DNA from: DUSC01 sp964371125
GTDB lineage: Bacteria; Pseudomonadota; Alphaproteobacteria; Rhizobiales; Rhizobiaceae
Assembly: GCA_964371125.1 (NCBI GenBank)
Contig: CAYJMY010000029.1
Location: 1-34,136 of the forward strand
DNA length: 34,136 nucleotides
Reading direction: 5' to 3'
Below the pieces are notes generated by a model. The model was not told where the DNA came from and searched no databases. It saw only the letters and a program-made list of their open reading frames with translations. How positions within the stretch are numbered: the stretch's first letter is position 1; each line of letters opens with the position of its first letter. The position numbers and the translations under genes are program-made. This document shows, in pieces, positions 23,541-30,866 of this stretch.

Positions 23541-24947
23541 TCACCGGCTGAACCGCAGCGTCACCGAAAACGCGAAGGTCTTGCCGCCGACGCCATCGGG
23601 TGGCGCCGGGTAGGGCGATGCGCGACGGGCGGTGGCCAGTGCCTCCTCGTCGAGCACGGCATGGCCTGAACCCTTGCTCACGCGGGCGGATTTCAATTGT
23701 CCGGCGCGGTCGATCGTGACCGAGAGTCTGACTGCGCCCGCGATCCCGGCGGCTTTTGCTGCCGCGGGATAGCGCTTGCGCCGCTCGACATGGGAGAGCA
23801 GCTTGCGTCCGTAGGCCGCCTCGGCGCCGGCGCCCGCGCCCGCCCGGGCGGCCGCGCCCGCGCCCGGCAGGGCCGGTTTCTTCGCCGCCGGTTTGGCGGC
23901 GGGCTTCTTCGCCGCTGGCGCAGATTTCGCCTCGGCGGTCCGTTCCGCAGTCTTTGGCGCGTCCGCTGTCCTGACATTCTCCTTCGGCGCGGCGGCCTTC
24001 CGCGGCTCCGGCTTCTTCGCCTCCCTCTGTGGCGCGGCTGCCGTGCGTGTCTTCGCCGCCGGAGGCGCGTCGGCATGCGGCCGCGGCGTCGGTATGGCAG
24101 CGACGGCGTCGGGCAGCGGCGCGGCATCGGCCGTATTGGCGGGGACCGGCGCGGGCGCGGGCGTCGGCGCCTCGGCAAGCGTCGGCGGCACGGAAAGCAC
24201 CGCGAGCGCCGGATCGGCGGCGGAGACCTCGATCGCCTGCGGCTCGACCGGCTCGACCGGTTCGACCGGCTCGACCGACTCCGGCGCCGCGGCTGGTTCA
24301 GGCTCTTTGGGTTCGACCGGCGCGGCCGGCTCGACCACCGGCGGTTCGGCGAGCAGCGCTTGCGTAGCCGCATCCGACGGCAGGACGATTTCGGCGGTCT
24401 CGGCCGGAGGCGCGGTTTCCACCGGCGGCTCGACCGTTTCTACCGTCTCGGTCGGCTCGATGAGCGGCGGCTTGGCGAGCAGCGCTTGCGTAGCCGCATC
24501 CGGCGGCAAGACGATTTCGGCGGTCTCCACCGTCGTCTCGGCAACTGCCGGCGTCTCCTCTTCCGCGACAGCCGCCTCGGCGGTCTCGGCCGGCACGGAG
24601 GGCGGCGCCTCGAAGACGATCTCGACCGCCACCGGATCGGTCTCGGCCTCCGTCCCGGCGCGGGTGAGCACGGCCGCTGCCGTCGCGACCAAAGCGCCGT
24701 GGACGGCGAGCGACAGCGCCAGCGCCGGCAGCGTCCGCCAGCGATGCGGTGCCGGCGAAAGCGCCGCGGGCCGCCGTTCCTGCGCGTCCTCTGCCTGCGG
24801 CGCCCAGCCCGGCGTTGCCGGCGCCGGATCGTTCGCCGCCGTGCGGACGACCGGTTCCACCGTCGGCGCTTCGGTCCCGGCGACGAGGTCACCGTCTACG
24901 AATTCACCGTCGACCGCGACGATCTTCAGATGCGCGCGACGGTTCAT
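23541..24947 (-). CDS. tonB: TonB energy-transducing protein of the B12 operon
   Basis: A 468-residue TonB protein that transmits proton-motive force from ExbB/ExbD to outer-membrane receptors. An unusual 70-residue cytoplasmic N-terminus precedes the single membrane anchor (residues 73-95, LPALALSLAVHGALVATAAA), which carries the conserved Ser-x3-His (Ser79, His83). A very long Pro/Glu/Ala/Lys-rich periplasmic spacer follows (about 100-370), then the TonB C-terminal domain (YGRKLLSHVERRKRYPAAAKAAGIAGAVRLSVTIDRAGQL, with the hallmark YP). It is longer than typical TonB (about 240 residues) mainly through the spacer and N-tail. The ATG overlaps the btuD stop (ATGA). Its position as last gene of the operon suggests it is dedicated to BtuB. 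Confidence 0.93.
   Translation of the reverse strand: MNRRAHLKIVAVDGEFVDGDLVAGTEAPTVEPVVRTAANDPAPATPGWAPQAEDAQERRPAALSPAPHRWRTLPALALSLAVHGALVATAAAVLTRAGTEAETDPVAVEIVFEAPPSVPAETAEAAVAEEETPAVAETTVETAEIVLPPDAATQALLAKPPLIEPTETVETVEPPVETAPPAETAEIVLPSDAATQALLAEPPVVEPAAPVEPKEPEPAAAPESVEPVEPVEPVEPQAIEVSAADPALAVLSVPPTLAEAPTPAPAPVPANTADAAPLPDAVAAIPTPRPHADAPPAAKTRTAAAPQREAKKPEPRKAAAPKENVRTADAPKTAERTAEAKSAPAAKKPAAKPAAKKPALPGAGAAARAGAGAGAEAAYGRKLLSHVERRKRYPAAAKAAGIAGAVRLSVTIDRAGQLKSARVSKGSGHAVLDEEALATARRASPYPAPPDGVGGKTFAFSVTLRFSR
24339..24527 (-). repeat. Direct duplication inside the tonB spacer
   Basis: Residues 141-161 (ETAEIVLPPDAATQALLAKP) and 183-203 (ETAEIVLPSDAATQALLAEP) are near-identical, 126 nt apart; the copies lie at 24465-24527 and 24339-24401. 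The DNA copies differ at only a few bases, so the duplication is recent or maintained by gene conversion. A run of four VEP units follows near residues 225-236. Confidence 0.85.
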
Positions 24948-25726
24948 GGCGTCCCCGCCAGGCCGGTCGGCGCCAGGACCAGGCCGCAGGCGTCGCGGTC
25001 GATCCAGGCGGTGATGCCGAAAACGGCGCGCAGCGTCTCGGCCGTCATCGTCTCTTCCGGGGTGCCTTCGGCGGCGACGCGGCCGTCCTTAAGCATGACG
25101 ATGCGGTCGCACCAGCGCGCGGCGAGGGTGAGATCGTGCAGCGAGACGAGGATCGCGCGCCCCTTGCCGGCGGCGAGCCGGCGAAGCGCCGCCATCATCG
25201 TCATCTGGTGGGCGGGGTCGAGGCCCGAGGCCGGCTCGTCGGCGAGCAGCACCGGCGTGTCCTGGGCGATCGCCCGGGCCGCCAGCACGCGGGCCTGTTC
25301 GCCGCCGGAAAGCTCCGTCGCCGGGCGCACCGCCAGATGCGCGACGTCCATCTCCTCCATGGCGGCGCGGCAGATCGCCAGGTCCTGCGGCGATAGTCCC
25401 TTGCCGAACGCCCGCCAGGGCAGGCGGCCGAGGCCGACCACTTTTTCGACGCTGAGCGGCCAGCCGATGGTGCGCTCCTGCGGCAGGTAGGCGATCAGCC
25501 GGCCGCGCTCGGCCAGCGACAGGGCATCCAGCGATCGGTCGCCCAGTCCAATCACTCCCTCGCTTGAAATCTGCCCCGCAAGTGCCCGTATCAGCGTCGA
25601 TTTTCCCGCTCCGTTCGGTCCGAGCAATCCAACCACTGCCCCGGGCGCGATTTCGACGTCGACGCCGTGCAGGACTGTTCGCCCGGAGAGCATTGTTTTC
25701 AAGGACTTGGCGGAAATCCGCATCAT
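24944..25726 (-). CDS. btuD: B12 ABC transporter ATP-binding protein
   Basis: A 260-residue ABC ATPase of the iron/B12/heme importer class. Walker A is GLLGPNGAGKSTLIRAL (residues 33-49), the Q-loop is YLPQERTIGWPLSV, the signature is ELSGGEQARVLAARAIAQ, Walker B is VLLADEPASGLDPAH, and the H-loop is LVSLHDLTLA. By sequence alone it could equally be an HmuV/FecE-type protein. The assignment to B12 comes from the cobalamin riboswitch and the BtuB-type receptor at the head of the operon. It overlaps btuC (ATGA at 25723-25726) and tonB (ATGA at 24944-24947). Two ATGs in tandem exist; the overlapping one is taken. Confidence 0.9.
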   Translation of the reverse strand: MMRISAKSLKTMLSGRTVLHGVDVEIAPGAVVGLLGPNGAGKSTLIRALAGQISSEGVIGLGDRSLDALSLAERGRLIAYLPQERTIGWPLSVEKVVGLGRLPWRAFGKGLSPQDLAICRAAMEEMDVAHLAVRPATELSGGEQARVLAARAIAQDTPVLLADEPASGLDPAHQMTMMAALRRLAAGKGRAILVSLHDLTLAARWCDRIVMLKDGRVAAEGTPEETMTAETLRAVFGITAWIDRDACGLVLAPTGLAGTP

Positions 25727-26712
25727 GTCGCCTCGCGCCTGGTGCGGGCCACGAGCCAGAGAAAGAAGGGCGCGCCGATCAGCGCCGTCAGAACGCCGAC
25801 ATTGAGCTCGCGCGCCGGTACGACGATGCGAGCGGCGATGTCGGCGGCGAGAAGCAGCGCCCCCCCGCCGATGCCGCTCGGCAGGAGCAGCGAACTCGGC
25901 ATGCGATCGGTGAGCGGACGTATGAGATGCGGCACGACGAGGCCGATGAAGCCGATGGCGCCGGTCACCGCCGTGCCCGCGCCGACGGCAAGCGCCACGC
26001 CGCAGACGATCGAAAGCCGCGCCCGCGGCAGGTTGGTGCCGAGGCTCGCCGCCGCCGCCTCGCCGAAGGTCAGCGCGTCAAGTGCCCGTGAAGACGACAG
26101 AATCAGCGCCCAGCCGGCGGCCATCAGCGGCAGCGACAGCCAGACATGGACCATCGAGCGGTCCTTGATCGAGCCGAGCAGCCAGAAGATGATCTCGTAG
26201 CTGGCGAAGGGGTTCGGCGACAGGTTGAGCGCCAGCGAGGTCAGCGCGCCCGCCAGGCTGGACAGCGCCACGCCGGCGAGGATGAGCGTCAGCGTCGTCG
26301 TGTTGCCCGCCGAAATCGCCAGGATGACGAGCACGGCGACAAGCGCGCCGGCGAGCGCGCCGGCCGGCAGCGCCAGCATCGAGGCGCCGGCGAGGCCGCT
26401 GTAGAAGATCAGCACGGCGCCCAGCGAGGCGGTTGCGGAAACGCCGATAAGCCCCGGTTCCGCAAGCGGATTTCTCAAGAAGCCCTGGAGCGCGGCGCCG
26501 GAAATGCCGAGGCTGAATCCGACGATCAGGGCGAGAAGCGCGCGCGGCAGGCGCACCTCGCGCATGATGATGACCGCTGCCTCTTCGCCGCCGGCGAACA
26601 GTCCTTTGACACTCGCGATCGGATCGAGCAAAGCGGGGCCGATCAGCAGCGAGCCGACAAAAAGCAGCAAGACCAACAGGATGAGGATGAACGAGAGGCG
26701 GAGCGGGCTCAT
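25723..26712 (-). CDS. btuC: B12 ABC transporter permease
   Basis: A 329-residue FecCD/BtuC-type permease with about ten transmembrane helices. Diagnostic segments are IIMREVRLPRALLALIVGFSLGISGAALQGFLRNPLAEPGLIGVSATASLGAVL (helices 2-3), LTLILAGVALSSLAGALTSL, FWLLGSIKDRSMVHVW, and AVTGAIGFIGLVVPHLIRPL, the conserved C-terminal 'G.I.FIGLVvPHl.R' coupling-helix motif. The frame is open upstream inside btuF; ATG at 26712 overlaps the btuF stop as ATGA and begins just before the first helix (LSFILILLVLLLFVGSLLIG). It forms the membrane channel of the BtuCD importer. Confidence 0.93.
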   Translation of the reverse strand: MSPLRLSFILILLVLLLFVGSLLIGPALLDPIASVKGLFAGGEEAAVIIMREVRLPRALLALIVGFSLGISGAALQGFLRNPLAEPGLIGVSATASLGAVLIFYSGLAGASMLALPAGALAGALVAVLVILAISAGNTTTLTLILAGVALSSLAGALTSLALNLSPNPFASYEIIFWLLGSIKDRSMVHVWLSLPLMAAGWALILSSSRALDALTFGEAAAASLGTNLPRARLSIVCGVALAVGAGTAVTGAIGFIGLVVPHLIRPLTDRMPSSLLLPSGIGGGALLLAADIAARIVVPARELNVGVLTALIGAPFFLWLVARTRREAT

Positions 26713-27596
26713 CCTTCGCCCCCCGTCGCCGCCATCTCCTCGCGCAGCGCCTTCAGCGCGCGCACGGCCTCGATGGTGAAGGGCCCGGCGCAGGCCCACG
26801 AGCCGCGCGGGGCGATCCCCTTGCGCCGCAAGGATTTGAGCGAGGAAATCGCCGGGTGATCGACGAACTGGTCGGCGAGCGACGGCCCACCGGGATAGGG
26901 CGAGGCGAGCAGCACGAGGTCGGGCCGGTCGCGCACGAGGAGTTCGAGCGGGTAGGGGGCCATGCCCTCGTAGCCGCGCTCGGCGGCGAGGTTGCGGAAG
27001 CCCGCCGCCTTCAGCGCCGAATCGGCAAGCGTGCCGGAGCCGAGCACGACGCCGTTCTGTTCGTAGATGATCGCCGTCGGAGAATCGGCCGCCTGCGCCG
27101 CCGAAAGTGCTTTCAATTCAGCCTCGTAGGCGCCTGCAACCGCTTCGGCGCGCGCCTCCTGGCCGAGGATCGCGCCCATCCGGCGCACGGCGCCGGCCAC
27201 CGATTCGAGCGTCTGCGCATAGTCGAACGTTTCGACGCGCGTCCCAACGTGCCGCAACAACTGGGTCGTGTTGTGCAGGGAATAGGTGCCGGTCACGACG
27301 ATGTCGGGGCGCACCAGGAACACTTCCTCGGCGAGCCCGCGGTTCTTCGCATAGGCTGCGGCTTCGGCCGCATGGAACGAAAGGTCCGCATCGTCGGAAA
27401 GCGCCGACAGCGACAGGATCTGGCCGGGATCGGCGAGCGCCAGCACCAGCTGGTCGGTGCAGACGTTGAGCGACATGACGCGCGGCAGGGCGTCGGCCGC
27501 TGCGGCCGGCGCGCCGATCAGGGCAAGAAAGAGCGCGGCGAGCCGCGCGGGCCGTCCGACCGGTCGCAGGGTGGAGCGATCGACGGCCCGCGCCAC
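26709..27596 (-). CDS. btuF: Periplasmic B12-binding protein (GTG start)
   Basis: A 295-residue periplasmic substrate-binding protein of the BtuF/helical-backbone metal receptor class. A signal peptide (LAALFLALIGAPAAAADA) follows a 22-residue basic N-terminus. The mature part starts LPRVMSLNVCTDQLVLALADPGQILSLS, the typical BtuF opening, followed by VFLVRPDIVVTGTYSLHNTTQLLRHVGTRVETFDYA and a C-terminal lobe (LELLVRDRPDLVLLASPYPGG, SWACAGPFTIEAVRALKAL). No ATG fits ahead of the signal sequence; GTG at 27596, only 2 nt after the btuB stop, is the natural start, coupled to btuB translation. It delivers B12 to BtuCD. Confidence 0.9.
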   Translation of the reverse strand: MARAVDRSTLRPVGRPARLAALFLALIGAPAAAADALPRVMSLNVCTDQLVLALADPGQILSLSALSDDADLSFHAAEAAAYAKNRGLAEEVFLVRPDIVVTGTYSLHNTTQLLRHVGTRVETFDYAQTLESVAGAVRRMGAILGQEARAEAVAGAYEAELKALSAAQAADSPTAIIYEQNGVVLGSGTLADSALKAAGFRNLAAERGYEGMAPYPLELLVRDRPDLVLLASPYPGGPSLADQFVDHPAISSLKSLRRKGIAPRGSWACAGPFTIEAVRALKALREEMAATGGEG

Positions 27597-27598
27597 GG

Positions 27599-29488
27599 TC
27601 AGAACCGCGCCTTGACGCCGGCGAAGACGCCGATGCCGGGCATTCCGTAGCCCTTCACCACCTGGTATTTCTGGTTGAGCAGGTTCTCGCCGCGCATATA
27701 GAACTCGGTATCCTCGTTCCACTTGTAGGCGACGCGGGCGTCGACGAGCACGTAGTTGTCGAGGTCGACGTCGACGAACGTGCCCCAGGACGGGCTGATC
27801 CTGTCCGTCGTGTCGAGCACGGCGCGGGCGGTCCCGGTGATCTCCCATTTCTCCGCCGGCCGCACGGTCGCCGACAGGGCGATGTCGTGGGCGGGTATGC
27901 GCGGCCGCTCCAGCCCGTCTGGCTGCTTCGTCCGGGTGAAGGTGTAGGCGGCCTCGAGGTCGAGCCAGGGAGCCGCTTGCCAGACCAGCGACGCCTCGAC
28001 CCCGCGCCGCTTTGTCACGCCGGGCAGTTGCACGTAGGAAAAAGACGCATAGCTGTAGTCGATGAGGTTGTCGGTATCGAGCTGGAAGTAGGTCAGGTCC
28101 GCGACCAGCCGCCCGTCCAGCAGCGTCTGTTCGACGCCGACGTCGAAGGAAAAGCTCTGCTCGGGCTGGAGCGCGGGATTGCCGGTGCCGAACGGCGCGT
28201 AGAGCTCGTAGAGGCTTGGCGCCCGGTAGCCGGTGCCGACCGAGGCGTGCAGCTTGGTGGCGAAATCCGGGAAGAGGTAGGCGCCGGTCAGCCGCCAGGT
28301 GTTGTAGCCGCCGAACACCGAATGGTGGTCGTGCCGCCCGCCGGCGGTCAGTGTCAGATTGTCGACGGGTTCGAGGATTGCCTGCGCCCATACGCCGGTG
28401 AGTGAGAAGGCGTCGGAGGTGTCGGTGCCGTAGTTATCCGTCACCTTGGCGCTCTGCCATTCGCTGTCGGCGCCGAACTGCAGCGTTGCCCAATCCGTCG
28501 CCTCGAAGGCGCCCTGGTAGTCGACCTTCTTGCGCAGGCCGCGGTAGTTGGCGTCGAAGGGGCCGAACATCGAGACAAGATGCAGGTCCCGGTCGACGTC
28601 GAAGATCTGCGCCGAGAACGTGTTCCTGAAGCGGCCGTCGAGGAGGTCGAGGTTGAAGCCGACGCGGCCGGCCTTCTGTGTCGTGTTCCCGGTGTTGAAG
28701 AGATTGTCGGTCGGCGGATTTCCGCTGTCGTCGAATTCTCCATCGGCCTTGATCAGCAGGCCGGAGGCGAAGACGGAGACGTTCTCGTTCAGCTGCTGCT
28801 CCCCGGCGAAATTGCCGGTGAAGTTGCGGTAGGCGTCGCGCTCGGTGTTGCCGTTGCGGCTGTCGGCATGCGAGATGCCGTCGGTGGTCAGTCCGTTCAG
28901 GCTGAGCGAGAAGCGGCCGGTCTCGGTGGCGTTCGTCAGCCGGTAGCCGCCGCGCACAGTCCCACGCGACCCGCCCTCGATCGTCACGTCGTGATGGGTG
29001 CCGAGTTCGATGCCTCCGAGCGTGGAGATGCCGATCACGCCGGCGACGGCGTCCGAACCGTAGAGCGTGCTCTGCGAGCCCTTCAGCACCTCGATGCCGG
29101 ATATCCCCCCGGCTGTCAGGTGTTCCCACGAGGTCTGCACCTGGGTCGCCGTCGGATCGGAGATGTCGATGCCGTTGAACAGCGTCTTGACGTATTTCTT
29201 GTCGGCGCCGCGCGCCGAGAGGCTGGTCTCCTGGCCGAGGCCGCCGGGAGCCGAGACCGAGACGCCCGGCATCAGCGTCAGGTAGTCGGTGACCAGCGGT
29301 TTCGATTCGCGCGCGATCTTCCCTTCGTCGACCGTCTCGACCTTCGAGCCGACCTTGCTCTTTTCGGTCGGCGTCCTGTTCGGCGTCACCACGATCGTGC
29401 CGATGTCGGTTTCGGCTCGCGCCGCCGGCATGGCGGCGAGCGCTGCCGCGATCGCGGCTGGAATGAGCGCCTTGTCGTACCTTTGCAT
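27599..29488 (-). CDS. btuB: TonB-dependent outer-membrane vitamin B12 receptor
   Basis: A 629-residue TonB-dependent receptor that imports cobalamin across the outer membrane. A signal peptide (IPAAIAAALAAMPAARA) is followed by a TonB box-like start (ETDIGTIVVTPNRTPTEKSKV) and the plug domain (LTLMPGVSVSAPGGLGQETSLSARGADKKYVKTLFNGIDISDP, GISGIEVLKGSQSTLYGSDAVAGVIGI), which matches the BtuB-type YGSDA...G motif. The barrel runs to a C-terminal Phe (GVFAGVKARF), required for insertion. The ATG at 29488 has GGGGGAT upstream; the open frame extends to 29611 without family sequence. It is the first gene of the operon and is preceded by the cobalamin riboswitch. That riboswitch is the main reason to prefer B12 over heme or siderophore. 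Confidence 0.93.
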   Translation of the reverse strand: MQRYDKALIPAAIAAALAAMPAARAETDIGTIVVTPNRTPTEKSKVGSKVETVDEGKIARESKPLVTDYLTLMPGVSVSAPGGLGQETSLSARGADKKYVKTLFNGIDISDPTATQVQTSWEHLTAGGISGIEVLKGSQSTLYGSDAVAGVIGISTLGGIELGTHHDVTIEGGSRGTVRGGYRLTNATETGRFSLSLNGLTTDGISHADSRNGNTERDAYRNFTGNFAGEQQLNENVSVFASGLLIKADGEFDDSGNPPTDNLFNTGNTTQKAGRVGFNLDLLDGRFRNTFSAQIFDVDRDLHLVSMFGPFDANYRGLRKKVDYQGAFEATDWATLQFGADSEWQSAKVTDNYGTDTSDAFSLTGVWAQAILEPVDNLTLTAGGRHDHHSVFGGYNTWRLTGAYLFPDFATKLHASVGTGYRAPSLYELYAPFGTGNPALQPEQSFSFDVGVEQTLLDGRLVADLTYFQLDTDNLIDYSYASFSYVQLPGVTKRRGVEASLVWQAAPWLDLEAAYTFTRTKQPDGLERPRIPAHDIALSATVRPAEKWEITGTARAVLDTTDRISPSWGTFVDVDLDNYVLVDARVAYKWNEDTEFYMRGENLLNQKYQVVKGYGMPGIGVFAGVKARF

Positions 29489-29578
29489 ATGATCCCCCGT
29501 CCGCGCCGCGCGCGGTTCCGTTGCTGCGATTGCCGGTGGGATCGATAGGATTCCCCGCCAGCGATGACGTCGCGCCAC

Positions 29579-29594
29579 CACTGTCGAGACAGTG
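29579..29594 (-). promoter_or_regulatory. Hairpin in the riboswitch-btuB leader
   Basis: CACTGT and ACAGTG form a perfect 6-bp stem around a CTCG (minus strand) tetraloop. It lies between the riboswitch 3' end and the btuB start and could be part of the expression platform. No U-run follows, so regulation of translation rather than termination is more likely; a self-complementary CCGCGCGCGG also lies close to the start codon. Confidence 0.4.
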
Positions 29595-29631
29595 CCGGAA
29601 GCTCCCCGCATCCGGAAAAGTGACCGTCCGG

Positions 29632-29806
29632 GGCAGGTCTCCTGGCTCGCGGGTCACCGGCTTGACCACCTTCCCGAAGCGTTGCGCTTCAGTGGCGTTT
29701 TCGGACAAGCCTCGCCGTTCACAGTTGCGGGGGCAGCTACGGCTTCGGACGAGGGCGTCCGTTCCGTATTCCCTCTTTCCTCCCGCGCCAAAGCGCGGGA
29801 ACCTCG
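29632..29806 (-). promoter_or_regulatory. Cobalamin (vitamin B12) riboswitch
   Basis: Read on the minus strand, the leader contains the conserved B12 elements in order. First is an 8-bp hairpin (TCCCGCGC / GCGCGGGA, 29781-29800), then AGAGGGAATACGG, then the B12 box GCTGCCCCCGCAACTG (29722-29737). Next come CCACTGAAGCG-CAA-CGCTTCGGGAAGG with its stem (29669-29695) and finally GCGAGCCAGGAGACCTGCC, ending at 29632. The 3' ACCT can pair with AGGT at the 5' end (P1). It lies 143 nt ahead of btuB and would reduce expression of the uptake operon when adenosylcobalamin is plentiful. Confidence 0.95.
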
Positions 29807-29935
29807 AACGATCGGACGGTAGCAACCGCCCCCTGCCGCGTCAATCACGACAACGGTGTCGGGCATGCGGGTTGCGACACAGGAGCAGACCGCCTATCGA
29901 AGGAGAGGCGGCGCCGATGCCCGCCCGGAGCCGAC

Positions 29936-30184
29936 ATGCTGAAGACCGTCAAGATCCCGATCACCGAGATCTACGTCCCGACTGCGCGCAAGAAGACGCT
30001 GCATCCGGAAACGGCGCGCCTGCTCGCCGAGGACATCCTGGAACACGGCATGAAGACGCCGATCCAGGTGCGCAAGGACGACAATCGCTACGTGCTGGTC
30101 GAGGGCCTGCACCGGCTCGAGGCGGCGCGCTTCCTCGGCGAGACGGCTATCGACGCCTACCTCGTGCAGGCGCGGCGTCACTGA
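29936..30184 (+). CDS. Stand-alone ParB/sulfiredoxin-fold domain protein
   Basis: An 82-residue protein consisting only of the N-terminal ParB-like domain. It begins with a strand (VKIPITEIYVP), then HPETARLLAEDILEHGMKTPIQVRKDDNRYVLVEGLHRLEAARFLG, where E56-G-L-H59-R60 is the ParB 'EGHRR/GERR'-type nucleotide-binding loop. There is no helix-turn-helix or dimerisation domain, so it is not a chromosome-segregation ParB. The related sulfiredoxin has a catalytic Cys in this loop (GCHR), which is absent here (GLHR). CGGAG lies 5 nt upstream of the ATG. It is divergent from the B12 riboswitch/btuB. Its function is unknown; NTP binding or hydrolysis is a reasonable guess. Confidence 0.85.
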   Translation: MLKTVKIPITEIYVPTARKKTLHPETARLLAEDILEHGMKTPIQVRKDDNRYVLVEGLHRLEAARFLGETAIDAYLVQARRH

Positions 30185-30209
30185 ACCGCAGCGACGCCGG
30201 CTCCGCCCG

Positions 30210-30250
30210 TTGACGCATGTCAATGTCGGCCGGGTGCATTCGGGGACAAT
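30210..30250 (+). promoter_or_regulatory. FNR/FixK-type box and -10 element ahead of the SH3-like gene
   Basis: TTGACGCATGTCAA (30210-30223) is a perfect 5-bp-arm palindrome matching the CRP/FNR-superfamily consensus TTGA-N6-TCAA used by FixK, FNR, Dnr and NnrR. GACAAT at 30245-30250 is placed as a -10 would be if the box were centred near -40.5, the classic class II activator geometry. The gene starts at 30302. Confidence 0.6.
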
Positions 30251-30301
30251 GCCGCCATTCACCGGTCGCGACGACCGGGTCGTTGTCCGGAGGTCATCCC
30301 G

Positions 30302-30661
30302 ATGTCTCTACGTTCCATCCTTGCCGCATCGCTTATCGTCGCGGCCGGCCTCGCCGGGGCCTCCCTTCCGGCGGCTGCATACGACTGCGAGGGCACCGTG
30401 GTCGGCGTTCGTCCGATCAGCCAGTACAACCATGCCAACGGCAACGGATTCCTCGCGGTTCGCAACGGGCCGGGCGGGGGATACGCCCAGACCGGCGAGG
30501 TCTACCGGGGCGATACGCTTTCCGTCTACGGCAAGAGCGGCAACTGGTACGAGGCGAGCTGCATGTTCGGCCGCTGCCAGAATCCGCTCTGGGGGCCGGC
30601 CTATCCGGCCGGCTTCGTGCACAAGAACTACGTCAAGGTACGCGGCTCCTGCCCGCGCTGA
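30302..30661 (+). CDS. Secreted SH3-like (SH3b) domain protein
   Basis: A 119-residue exported protein. The signal peptide is MSLRSILAASLIVAAGLAGA, cleaved near LPAAA-YDC. The mature part is a single bacterial SH3-like domain: FLAVRNGPGGGYAQTGEVYRGDTLSVYGKSGNWYEASC is the usual 'lnVRsgPs..y..ig.l..G..v.v....g.W..V' pattern, ending in GFVHKNYVKV. Four cysteines (Cys29, two in CMFGRC, and CPR at the end) suggest disulfides in the periplasm. GGAGG lies 9 nt upstream of the ATG. Such domains often bind cell-wall peptides. An FNR/FixK-type box in its promoter suggests it is switched by oxygen limitation or NO. Confidence 0.86.
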   Translation: MSLRSILAASLIVAAGLAGASLPAAAYDCEGTVVGVRPISQYNHANGNGFLAVRNGPGGGYAQTGEVYRGDTLSVYGKSGNWYEASCMFGRCQNPLWGPAYPAGFVHKNYVKVRGSCPR

Positions 30662-30866
30662 GGCGCCGGTTCCGGCGGGACACGGTCCGGATTCGACATC
30701 GGATGCGCCGGGTCGCCATGCGGCAAGGCGCGGTGGACTATTTGGCAGGTGGCGGCGGACGCGGCTTTCGCTAGGATTGGCACATGCGTCCCTGCCAGCA
30801 GCAAGCCAGCCGTCTCGACCGCCGAAAGCAGGCGCCGCATGCGCGGAACGCGGACGGGGTGCGGCG

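Noticed and set aside
23315..23551. Plus-strand gene between the aldehyde dehydrogenase and tonB genes
   Set aside because: No ribosome-binding site, no recognisable domain, Arg/Pro-rich first half, and it runs into the tonB 3' end antisense.
24944..29488. Heme or siderophore uptake operon (hmuTUV type)
   Set aside because: The ABC proteins and receptor resemble both classes, but the leader holds a full cobalamin riboswitch, and the binding protein opening and the YGSDA plug motif fit BtuF and BtuB.
29936..30184. Sulfiredoxin
   Set aside because: The fold is related, but the catalytic Cys of the GCHR loop is replaced (GLHR) and the surrounding EG...AA pattern is ParB-like.
30773..30790. Sigma-54 promoter upstream of the response regulator (TTGGCACATGC)
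   Set aside because: The -24-like TGGCAC is present, but the -12 TTGC element at the required spacing is missing.
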